DNA from: Sthenelais limicola
Taxonomy: Eukaryota > Annelida > Polychaeta > Phyllodocida > Sigalionidae
Length of the DNA stretch: 64,000 nt
Reading direction: 5' to 3'
Assembly: GCA_942159475.1 (NCBI GenBank)
Contig: OW804095.1
Span: 95,121,740-95,185,739 of the forward strand
A program made the position numbers and the translations under genes. The notes beneath the pieces were generated by a model. The model saw only the letters and a list, made by a program, of their open reading frames with translations. It did no database searches and had not been told where the DNA came from. The number at the start of each line of letters is the position of its first letter. Within the stretch, counting starts at the first letter, position 1. Below are positions 47,301-58,400 of the stretch, one piece after another.

Positions 47301-50240
47301 ATTCTAGAAACCATCCCAAATACACCACAAACTCGCAATGCCTTCAGTTTCCACTCATGATCCGTTGGCGGGGTCTCGTCATTGTGACTCGAGTGACCTT
47401 GAAAGACTCATAATTTAGCTTATTCAGAATAGACCTTTGCTCTCCAATAATAATAATAGTGGTTTGGCTTCTAGAAACGAATCTTTGACCTTCAATGTGC
47501 GCACAGAGTACATTACGAACCATCAGTGGTATCATGAAAACCCACGGTCTGCGAACACTGCCTAACCTTTGCTTGATTGCATCAAAGGAGGTTGTCTGTG
47601 CAAGGTATATAGATAGTGAATCTACCAGAGATATGGATGGTATGTCCTCGGGGGTCACTTACACCGATGAATAAGCAATATTGGTCCTCCGTCTTAAAGT
47701 TGTATTTGTTATCTCTGAGCAACAACCTCTGGCAGTGTCTATCTTCTGGGATCAAAAGCTATCAAACGAGAGTGTTGGGGTGACTACGTGTGCCTGTTTC
47801 ACTGCCTTCCTTGCAGAATAGACGCTTCCCTAGCCCTTGCAGTCACCCCCTAGAAGCATGGCTTTTAGATGACCACTGGGCAAAGATATGCACTGGAGAA
47901 TGTTTCGGGCTATGAGCTGTCTTCAGACAGCGATTAAGATTTCCTCGAGGCCTTCCGCTGCTGCCTCGTTTATGGATGACTTCTAAAGAAAAGCTATCAT
48001 AAACTTGCGGCTAAGAATCTCTTTGTGTGTCCCTGATAGGCCAGACATTAACCATAGCCGAGCATAGGCTGAGCTCAATTGATGGATGGGATCTTCAAAT
48101 TTAGTAAGATGGGCGAAACACAAATGGTTTCTGATTGTCCGGCCAGATTTCATCGTAAGAGCTTTATCAGAAAAATCAGAAATGCGAACAGACACCCCTC
48201 GCTCGGACCCGGCTCGGACCATGTATTTTATATAAGTTGTATAACAAACCCCGGACACTATGCCACTAAGATATCTATAAGATCAAAAACCCTTTTATTT
48301 CAGCTAGGAGGGTAATTGCATATATATATATAGTTGTGACTTAAATCACTATTTAGAATGCAAGACACGACAAAGGTTTTTTTTAAAAATAGTTAAATCG
48401 ATATCGATATAGATGCATAGATCTTTGTAGCCGATCCATCATCCAAGTCACTTGAATGGCTTTTATGTACACGTCCAGTCTGCCTCAAAATAAGCCAGAT
48501 CAAAATGGGGTTAAAATAAAAAATACTCCACTGCTGTTCCTCTTACTGCAGGAGCAACACAACATTTTAATCGGTTGTTAAAGAGATATTGATAAAGTAT
48601 TTGACCATCGTTTCCCATGGACTTTTCTAACCTTCAATCGTTCATGCCAAGCTTTATTAAAATAGAGTCCCAGATTATAAAAAAAATAGGGAGGTGGTGT
48701 AATTCAGAACCGCCTAGAAGAAATATATTAGTCTTGTCCTCACCACTTCTAAATCTATTTGCAGATGGATAAACCATGATCATATTTCAGTAAAAAATGA
48801 GATGTTAATTCAACTGGGTAGGCACATGCAGAGATCCTCAAATAGGAAAGCCATATTTCATTAGCAAATATTGATTGATTTATAGTTTTATTCAGACAAG
48901 TATTACAACATTGATAGATGATATTCCTATGTGAAATATTCCAAGCAAACAGTCAGAGCCTAAACGCTATTAATATTACCTTATCCATATTAAACGTTTT
49001 TAAAGTCAATAACTTACGGCCGGATGCTATTTCGGAAATTATCTAGGCAAATCATCCCTTTGGCACACACTGGCACAAATTGGCACTGAAACATTGCCGA
49101 TTATATAAAGAATAGATTATCTGCCAGAGCTTCCTATTGCGAAAAAAAATATCGTCTGTCCTCTGTTTCTAGGGATAATGTAGTTGAGAAGAGACTGTCA
49201 GACTCGATCTCACCTAATCAGAGCTTCCTTGAGCGAATTCTACGTGTATAATTATTTAGAAACTGAGCGAGCACATTCCGTCTACGGTACCACGAATAAA
49301 ATAGTTTTTTTTCACAGGGGAGCACTCCCATATTGATCGTTTTCTAGATGGTAAATGATTTAACAGTCGGTTCTATATATCACATTCCATTTTGCGACCA
49401 TATCGATTTTGCCCGCTGAACATGCATAATCTATGTAAATTTTCTTTCCCTCCATTGGTCTGTAGTCCTGGGCGGTTAAACCATATATATAAAATACCCA
49501 TTTGTAGAGAGTGGTCGATACTGCTCCAGGCCATGAGAGGTTGGATCTCTAGATCCTCCATGGAGATATTTATGGGGATCCAGGTCATGTCAGCATCCCA
49601 TGAAAACACTGAGTCTAGTTTTGATCGCTAATCATTTGGATATCCCCAGAAAATCAATTGTTGGCATTGATGTAACGTTTTTGAAATATTAATAATAAAA
49701 AAGGAAAGACGGGAAAACAATTGCAACGATCGTTGCCCTGACATTACAAGGGAGTTAATAAATCATCATGTGTGTCTATCCTCCTTGTTAATTGTGATTG
49801 GCTCTAGTTTTTGTGGAGGGAGGCAAACTTATTTGCTTAAGTGCATGCTGATGTATGTTTTCCAAGGGTTATGGCGGCACCATGTCATCAAAGATGGGAA
49901 CGCCTAGAGACGAACTGTGTATCGCGAAGGGGCTGATCACATAGAGCTTTGACTATATATCATTGTAGATAAGAGAGCATGCTTCATCGAAGCTCTTACC
50001 CGCACACACGTATACTTCATGATGTGTGAAGGCCACGCCCCATCCCCTTACAAGCCCTCCAGGGCGCGCCTGGAGTGAAACTATGCTGTTTTCAAGTCCC
50101 GCCTTTGTGTGCCAGCGATAGCTACCTGCCTGTTTATACCTGGATGTGCTGAATGTGAAAGGGGGAGGAGGGTTAAAAACTAACCAGGCAACGTACATAT
50201 GCATGATGTGAGGATTTTCCAACCAGCTTCTCGCATCATA
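44340..50240. other. No gene supported
   Basis: About 5.9 kb with no gene. A (CT)n run lies at about 47056-47074. A small perfect hairpin TCCTGGCG-ACAAA-CGCCAGGA lies at about 46624-46644, in a less AT-rich stretch (46480-46680). No coding domain is recognisable in any frame. Confidence 0.45.
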
Positions 50241-50424
50241 ATCACCTGACTTGCAGGCGCGTGGAGAAGGCTAGTCTGCACTATGATGGGCGACGACTGC
50301 TACCACATTACCCTCCTCCAGTAGTCTCTTCTACCCTATACCGACTCTGGTAGGGATGATCAACCCTGGAGACGTCTCCAGGTAGGATACCAACATTAAG
50401 ATAAAGGACAAAGTTAAGGTCAAG

Positions 50425-50471
50425 ATGAACAAGGATACCTATGTACCAGAACACGTCGGCCAGTCAGAGGC
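50425..50471 (+). CDS. Possible short first exon, unknown gene
   Basis: ATG in context AAGATGAAC begins MNKDTYVPEHVGQSE and reaches a near-consensus donor, GAGGC|GTAAGT (GT at 50472-50473), using two bases of the split codon, the same phase as the other + strand exon candidates. In-frame stops lie upstream, consistent with a 5' UTR, and the preceding 200 bp are richer in GC than the surroundings. Only 15 full codons, so protein evidence is thin; the strength of the call comes from the donor and shared phase. Product unknown. Confidence 0.33.
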
Positions 50472-50477
50472 GTAAGT

Positions 50478-53400
50478 ATACTATGGAGATAGCCCACCTC
50501 TTGTGTTGTTCCCCCGTGCACGTGGCTTTATTTTGGTCGAAGCACTCGGCGATGCTAATGCCTTTTAACACTTGAGGTGTTTTGTGTATATATATATGAA
50601 TGCTCACATGCATGGGGTAGACCTAAGACCGAGTGGGACGTTTAGTAGAGCCAAACACAAAGATACATCACATCTAGCTTAGAATACTTCACATTCATCA
50701 TATAGAAATTCGCAGGGCTCATCGATTGAAATGGCCTACAATATAGTTCAATATCAATGCACTTGGACATCGTTTTAATGTAACCGATGCGCTCACGACC
50801 ATGTTACTTTAGGCTTTGCAAGACTGGGAGCTCAATACTAGACATCTATCAACAAGATTTTACAACAGCTCCCCTTTTCCCTCACCTGCAATACCAATTA
50901 TCAGGGGTCAGCTGGGGTACCTCAAGAAGAATCTTTTGTCTGCTGGTTTATGGATCCGGTCTTGTTGATCTTAAGTCAAATGCTCTTTGTAAGCTTTGGC
51001 CAACAATTTAGTCCATTCGACAACCCTAGTTTCGCTTTAAAACATGTAAAAAGAAAACAACTGTGAATTCATCTTCAACCAAAAATAGTGGAGAAAAATA
51101 TTGTTAGTTATTTGTTCTAGTTGTCATTGCCTCTAACAGGTTAGAAACTCATTGTGGGCAACGTTATTAAAACATGCACACTTTGAATTTTAGAATAATA
51201 AAAAGATAGTTTACGATGTCCAGAATCCATAAACGCATGGAAAATAAATGCACTGCTTTAATGCTGCACGACAAGCAAGCATTAACTTATTTTAGTGTTA
51301 TCTATAATCTTTATATCAAAGTTCGTCTACGGTGCCCGTTATATATATTTTTGGTTGCATAAACTATGATGGAAACTACATACTAAAAATTGATCAACAT
51401 ATCAACAATATTGGGAATCAATTCTAATGTTTGCTGCACCGAACTGGGCCAGAAAGGTGAAATTTCGAATTTCGATTTTCTACCACTGTTCTTTATAAAT
51501 ATTTTCACCAACTCGATGCAAAGGCTGTCAAAATAACATTTTTCATCGAAATATCCCGACCGATAGATCCCAGGGATGGCATAATAGGAGTTTCTGGCAC
51601 TAGCGAGAACTCTTTTGATTATAATTTAATTCCCTAGAAACCGCCATCGCCAAATATTTAGTCCGACATGCGGCGCAAACAAATTTTGTTCTGTCACCTA
51701 CACGCCGCATATGAATTTCAACATCAATTTTCAATCCATTTGGCAAAGAGAGGAAGAAGAAAAAAGTGTAAAACCTTTTTAGGCTTTCACGTTTATTGCT
51801 TATAGGGAATGTTAGAAGGACCTACCCTGTAGCTATTTGAAAATGAGGGCCGTGTAATGTGGCTTCCTGCTAGGTCTGAAATGGAATTCACCTAGAGGGT
51901 CTGACGCTTTAAACTCGTCGATCATGAACCATCCTATTGCCACATTGATGTGGGGCTAAATCGGAGCTATTTTGAGTCGCAGAGTTGCTCAAGCGCTGCC
52001 CTCGATTTAAAGGATATCATAAAAACTGTGACAGTAATGGTGTTATTATGGCGCTGTTTAAGCACAGGAAAGCACGGCCCAGCTGTCATGAAATGATCGA
52101 TACAACCCCCATGGACCCATGCTTGAGACCTCCTCTACTGACCACTCACCAGCGTGACCGATCCGCGTCTAAATAAATGCGCGCATACTCGCGTTTACAC
52201 TTGTGAATATTTCAACAACCAACTATCTGACAAGCGCTCCGTAGCTCTCCGTTCTGCGCTTGTATTGAATACAGGTGCAAGCGATCTCTCCACCTTCATC
52301 ATTCATTTAGGGATGTTATTCCCCGACCCGAGGTTACGCGCCATCTGGTTAACCAACCCTGAAGAACCCTAGAACAGCAGTTGGCTTGGTTACTCTTCAC
52401 ATTCCTCATTATATCTTCACAACCTGAGGCCCATATATATATTTAAAAAAATAGCTTCTGCACTATAATAGAAGTGCACTGTGCATTCTATAGCTAAACA
52501 TTGCATTGCACTGCGCTCTATCCGGCACTGGTTCTTCTCAGACAGCTTTTGCGCACAATACTCTTTGTCCATCCATTGTACTTCTAGACCCTTTTAGATG
52601 AAGCTTCTTCCAGCAAGGTTCTCGTGACAAAATAGAATAGAGCAAGGCGCAGAACCAAGGGGCATGAAGGCGTGCGCTATGCGTGATGTTCCTTTGTGTA
52701 ATGTATCAGCGTTACCTTTACTCGGGTCATGCTAAGTGGTGTTTGTAAACAAAGATCCTGTCCATGGATGGTCGGGTACTTAGTGTTTGCACGGGTCCAC
52801 ACATATTGGCTAGCTGTAGAACCATTGTTCATTCCCTATTGTGCTTCCCTAACCCTATATGAATAAATCATGGCCATATTATGGTTTAATTGACTGTATC
52901 TAATTGCTTATTATGAAATATGACCTGAGCTAGGTAAGTCTGGGGACGCTTGATTAAAAGGATGGTGCCTGTTGGCTTAAGCATCTCAGCAACTTTTTAT
53001 CATATTACCCAGTAAATAATCTCTCTTGTGAGAGTGCTTTGATCCCAATTGTAGAAATATAAGACTCTTTGATCTACATCGCAGCAGCAGCTTCTTCTAT
53101 ATTATATCATCTCCTCGTATTGTCCTTCGCAAAATCAGATTCCCCTACCATTTCTACCATAGGATGTACATTAGCTTGTCGCGGTGTTTTTCCTCTGGTA
53201 TTCTTTCACTTTATAGCTCCGGTATTTTTTCCGGCTAGGATGAAAAGCCGGGATGAAGGCTTTTGGACGGCTTCCTGAAAGGTTGGGAAAGGCTCAGCGA
53301 ACAGAAGGAAAATAAAACCCTCCCTTTCTCCCAGGGGTTCAGTAGGGTCAATGCTGAAGGGTTGACTATAGAAAAGTCAGCAATGGAGTGCACATAGAGG

Positions 53401-56300
53401 TCTGGAAGCCAGAGGAAACATTCAGTGTTCAGGATGGACTAGTGTATGTGGAGTATATATTATATGTGAAGGGAAAACGAGTGCTGATGGCCACATTAGG
53501 CATCAGAGAATGTGGGCCTCCGCCCCAGATTCAAATTAACTAAACGAGGTGCTCCTGGCCCTTTTATTAATCTCAGTGTGCATCAGTCCGGGGCGAGCCT
53601 CACCCAGAATCTCAATCGATGGAGTTTGTGCGATGCTTACGTCTCCAGTGGGAATCCTGCGACATGGCCCTGCCTACTTGCCCCATAGTATGAGCCATGG
53701 TGTGATGCGACAACTCGCCTCAAACCCTTTACCAACCCTTATACCCGCGACACAGGCAGCAACGCATACGAGCACAACCAAGAGAGGTTGTCGAGGAGGT
53801 GGAGGAGGGAAAAGAGAGGACTGGAGGGAGGGAGGGAGGGAGGGAGGGGGAAAGGCAGAGAGCAGCAGTGGAAGCAGGGCCTAGAGAGAAAGCTTGCTTG
53901 GAGACACAGCATTTTGTGCTGGCTTCTATGCACCATCCAGTGGTGCCCGTGACAGCTTCAAGGATGTATGGTGAAGGGATGTGATCCCGTGAACCAAGTC
54001 ACACAGAGTGGGACGTTATCTCTCTGGCTCCAACAGTATTACACTCTTATGTGAGTTACTCGTGAGTGCCTCTATACCGAGATATATACCACGAGGAGGT
54101 GCTCAGATGCTGAGCGAATACCGGAGGAGCTTGGTCGCAGAAAGCCTGCTGTCAAGGGATATGAATCTATCAAACTAGCCACACACTGTATTCTTACAGA
54201 GCCCAAGGGGAACGAGAACGGTTGGAGGAACACCTACTTTACAAGCATAGGATACACAAGTAACTCGGACTGTAATAAAGGAGAAATCCTTTCTGAATGC
54301 AAGACGCCAAGCCTGGCCTCTTTTGTTATCTCAGTGTATGTCCACTCACTTCGTAGAGAGCTACTCATATATGAGGCTCTATTATTTCACTATATAAGTG
54401 AAGCAATTGATCCTTGGTGAATGCATTTTCTGCACTAACCACCGTCTAAATATTTTCTTCCCTGGTGAGAAAACGTTATAAGAATGACACACATGCAGGG
54501 AAAGCCATTCCGGATGGGCTTGTCCTCTTTTGGTAATTCCGACCTTCCTTTGTCTGTCCTGATTAGAGACCGAGTACAATTGGTTTTCCTGACATCAGAG
54601 ACGCTGATCGACCTCCAATAAAGAACATCAGAGGGATGTGTCTGATCAGCTGATTTTCTCCGCCTCAGCCCTCCTCCTGCTCCCAACAATCTGCCGAGCG
54701 GCTCGTCTCGGTCTGACAATTGTTCCAGATATTGTCAAAGGAAGGTCCCTCTTCCTTACCATTTATCACTACTGACGAATGCTAGGTCTTGGCTGTGCAT
54801 CGGTAATTCATATATATGGGAAATATATATAAAGTATGCCCGTTTGTAACAGACCTCATACACTGCCTATCAGCGACATAACAAGCAGCGTGTAGTTATT
54901 GTATTTCATGTGCGTGTATTATCATAATATACGAGCGTGTTATGGAACACTGCACGTGTGAAAAAGGTTTCCTCTGTGTCAATCTGACACAGTCATTGTT
55001 TTGACGGCGGAATGCCCTGATCGTCATATCCATGGACTACTACACCCGATAGGTCACTGTTGGAATATCATTTGCTTGGAGTTGCAGTGGAGAGGGGAAG
55101 AGAGTCATCTCACATCTAGATAACACCCAGCGATGGGTCTTTCAGGGGCTTGAGGAACAGCGCCTCCTAGGATATATATAGGGAAGCATTAAGGTCATCC
55201 GAATCGGTCAAGGGGCTGAGCAAGACCACTGCATGTTGGTTACAGTGCCTGTGGAAAGAAAGCCCTTGTGTATGATCTATACTCTATACCTAGATCCCTA
55301 CCAAGCAATCCAGCCCCAGCCACTCCCCACTTCCCTTCCTGCATCCCACTAGTCTTCGAGGAGTGTAACCAGCAGCCGTGCTTCACCAGTATACACCAGC
55401 GCTTCTTCAACGCTCCATCAACATCGAATTCTTTAACGAGAAACAAAGGAACCTCTTTCCAAGCGTATGGAAGGCATTTGCCCTGTGTAGGGGTGGCAAG
55501 AGATTTTCTCCAAGTCGAGAGATATATTAAAGGCATCACCTTCAGGATCTTTTGCTTCTGCATGAGTGATAATGAAGGGCTCCACGTCTCTACAGCAAGG
55601 GTGGACTTCAACGCAAATACTGGCTGAGTATATATATAGAAAATAGGTAAAACGCGAAGTGAGGGACTAAAGGTGGAGATATTTATACGTCCCTCGCTTC
55701 GTCTCTCTAAGGGAAATCTGTTTCATAACCCACTTGTTTTAAAGGAAAGCCATTTTCAAACCAAGCTCCGTCTCTCATGAAGAAGAAGAGGCGAAGAATG
55801 AGCAGGGAAATGGAATTCCCTGGCAGGTATACGTGGGAATAGCATCAGCTGGATTACCATCCAAGAAACCCAGGTCCCAGGAGGTCCTCTGTGAACATAA
55901 TGTGGCCCTGATTGAAGATAGCTATTCTTCTTCCCCACCTACATTCTCTCTACGTACAACAGAAGCCACTTTGTCGTCGTGATTCGAAGCCACCTGGAGA
56001 GAGAATTTCAAAAGTCTGTGTGTGCGGGTAAGGTTTAATTTCCGTTGGAAACTAGAGATCTCAGAAGCAATTAACTCCCAAAAGCAGGAGCCCTCATTAG
56101 TGCATTCAGTGATTGCGGAATCAGTGCCTGAGGATCAATATTTTCACCAATACCAGGTGTAAGGTTTGGAGTACTACCAACACTTCTATAAACGTGCTAC
56201 ACGGGCCACAGTGGAAGTCTCGCCTTTACTGCCCAGATTGCCATGTAAACAACACTCGTTCAAGCCATCCATCTAGCTTCACTTGGATGGAAGTTAAAGC
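50478..56300. other. No gene supported
   Basis: About 5.8 kb. A (GGGA)n run lies at 53824-53850, within the 53549-53884 frame. Overlapping frames of about 120 codons on both strands at 55240-55627 share no known domain. A 94-codon - strand frame at 54435-54719 (starting MSDRDEPLGRLLGAGGGLRR) is unrecognised and lacks clear splice partners. None is called. Confidence 0.45.
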
Positions 56301-56330
56301 TTAGCTGTCGATCAACTTTCTGAAAGTAGT

Positions 56331-56337
56331 TATATAG
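56331..56337 (+). promoter_or_regulatory. TATA-like site upstream of exon at 56478
   Basis: TATATAG, about 145 bp before the ATG, in a stretch that is otherwise not strongly AT-rich. It would place a start site near 56360 and a 5' UTR of about 115 bases. Weak evidence by itself. Confidence 0.25.
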
Positions 56338-56477
56338 AGTGCTCTCGGGAGGACTGTTAGACACACATAACAAATGAGAGGTACTGTGGCGGCCAGGTGA
56401 TAAATGCTAAGGCCGGTAGCTCTAGTGAAGTAATCAAATAGAGGTGAGTGACATCGAGGAGCAACTCCTATAACATA

Positions 56478-56599
56478 ATGGCTTGCTGCTGCAAGAGTAA
56501 TACACACCAGCCCCACGAGAACCTGGATGATAATGACTTCCAGGAGAATGACCAGGATCAGGATGAGGAAGAAATCGAGGCTGACCCGCAATATGGCAG
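56478..56599 (+). CDS. Probable first exon: MACCC acidic N-terminus, unidentified gene
   Basis: The ATG opens MACCCKSNTHQPHENLDDND and continues FQENDQDQDEEEIEADPQYG (40 codons). It ends at a strong donor, GGCAG|GTAAGA (GT at 56600-56601), with two bases of a split codon. The three cysteines at residues 3-5 resemble N-terminal S-acylation sites used to anchor cytosolic proteins to membranes (inference), and the rest is a strongly acidic, Gln/Asn-rich segment, probably disordered. No signal peptide or membrane segment. The remaining exons must lie beyond 56.6 kb, and none is recognisable before the window ends, so the intron is longer than 7 kb. The shared phase with 32090, 43698 and 50425 suggests alternative first exons of one gene. 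Confidence 0.6.
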
Positions 56600-56605
56600 G
56601 TAAGA

Positions 56606-57795
56606 TGAGATCACAGGCTGGACAAGGCAGGCGTCTGCCATCAAATGATTCGGTCGGGCGTAAAGTGAAGTGTGAATATTAGTTGTACTTGGGAGATTCA
56701 GAAGTTGCCGAGTTAAGTACATAGTTAAGATGCATCCAGGTTGGCATTAATAGACGCGGTACCAGACAGTGAGTGATGTGTGCCGTGTATTCATCTCAAT
56801 AATGTGCTTGGATATAGCTGTTTATCATTGCAATATAACAGCTATAGTATAATACAATATAGCTTGAATATTAATTAATTGATTAATCATAGAATGTTGT
56901 AATTATGAATGTTATAAGGATGCTACAATTCTCCAGCACCCTTTCCCTTATATTCAGTCCTGTAGTCGGAATAGCAGCTATTACATGATCACATAGTTAT
57001 ATTTTGAATTAGCTTGCCTATACAATGCGGGGAAAAATAAATGATACTCGTGATAAATCATGATGATCAACTCAAATGGAATAAGAAATAGATTTATAGT
57101 CGCATCTGATTTATCACATAATATATGCTATAGTCATTATGCAAATTCTATGGTTGTTCCACAGTATCGCGGTGTGATTAGGATAATCACGTGCAAGAGT
57201 AGACATACAGAAATTGCATTGCTTCTTTCTAGATCAAGACGATAATTGCATCGACATATCTCATTACACAAGGAGCGTGAATTCAAGTTCCTTTATTATG
57301 CAGAGGGAATGTGCTTTTACTGAACTCGTAGAATTTGGCATTTGGGTCACTGCACATCACGTACCCAAAGCAACGGGCCTTGTCCATGCAATATCTCAGT
57401 ACATCGAGGGCGCTTGTGAGAGGGAAAATAACTCGGCCTTACTATTAAGATAACAGGATAACTGTCTAATCCATATCCTTCTGGAGCCAAGTGAATTGCA
57501 CCGAATTGCCTTTATCTGTACGGCGGAAGAGCCTTGATGGAGCAAGAATTAATGTAGAAGGGGAAGGTTCCTTCCCGAAGTATCTATTTATTGGGTATAG
57601 ATACCTCTTCTTCCAGAAATTGTATCGTATTGTAATTACAAAATTTCAAATTAATTTTATAGTTAATTTTTACAAGCGTCACATCATATACCTTATTACT
57701 TTTTTAATTTGTGTACATGGCTTTACATACCAAAGAGCGCAATACCTTCATCATTATATAATACACCTGAGCAAGATTATCAACATCGTTCTGAT
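56606..57795. other. Putative intron; nothing supported
   Basis: AT-rich sequence after the donor at 56600, up to the LINE fragment. No acceptor-linked coding segment could be recognised. Confidence 0.45.
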
Positions 57796-57849
57796 TCATT
57801 TCTTTGAAGTTTTTACAAACAACCGAGATATTAATGCATTTGAGATGAA

Positions 57850-58400
57850 CACACACCACATACCATTACTAACATTACAATTATAAACTGACCTTAAACT
57901 GACCTTATGCAGGTCATGTTGTAGATTTTTAATCAAATATTTGTTTTGATTTATCTGAAGTATATAATACCATATCATCAGCAAAATGCTGGATGTCGGC
58001 TCTCGAAACCAGTTTCAAGGTCATTAATATAAAGCAAGAAGAGTAAAGGACCCCACCCCGTTCCCTGGGGGGCCCTACATGTCACCCTCAGTTCAATGAC
58101 TTGAATAAAAAAAACATTCACTGTTACTTTCCGGTACCTATTTGGAAGATAATTCACAAACCATTCCACTACATCCTCGTGAACATTAAAAGCTGTCAAC
58201 TTACAAATTAATATCTGATGATCTACTGTGTCAAAACCTTTTTGAAATCAAGGAAAGCTAATTTAGTTGTTTGTTTTTCATTTATATTATTGTAAATATG
58301 ATGGAATAACGGGTGATGAGATTGGTTTATTGAATGCTCAGACCTAAAAGCATATTGGTGAAGATCTGCTTTCAATGCAGACACAAATCCTCCACAAAAT
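57850..58400 (-). pseudogene. LINE reverse-transcriptase fragment, frameshifted (CR1/L2/jockey-like)
   Basis: On the - strand, in order: ADLHQYAFRSEHS, then TTKLAFLDFKK, a one-base frameshift (about 58233), then FDTVDHQILICKL, then VVEWFVNYLPNRYRK, then CRAPQGTGWGPLLFLLYIND, a second frameshift, and FADDMVLYTSDKS (FADD at 57974-57985). These are the conserved blocks of a non-LTR retrotransposon reverse transcriptase, including a catalytic Asp in FDTVD and the two Asp of FADD. A diverged LQHDLHKV segment continues downstream to about 57850. Both flanks of the domain are missing or unreadable, so it is a fragment without activity. The sequence style (TVDH, GPLLFLLYINDL) fits jockey-superfamily elements. 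Confidence 0.8.

Noticed and set aside
53549..53884. 111-codon frame with a hydrophobic start resembling a signal peptide
   Set aside because: Runs into a (GGGA)n microsatellite and has no convincing donor or conserved motif.
55240..55627. Overlapping frames of about 120 codons on both strands
   Set aside because: Mutual shadows with no domain; I cannot choose a strand.
32090..56599. Assignment of the exon set to a voltage-gated calcium channel beta subunit, because of Cys-rich and short alternative N-termini
   Set aside because: Vertebrate beta-subunit variants that share a downstream exon imply a junction between whole codons, as I recall them, whereas all donors here split a codon after two bases. 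There is no sequence match beyond general resemblance.
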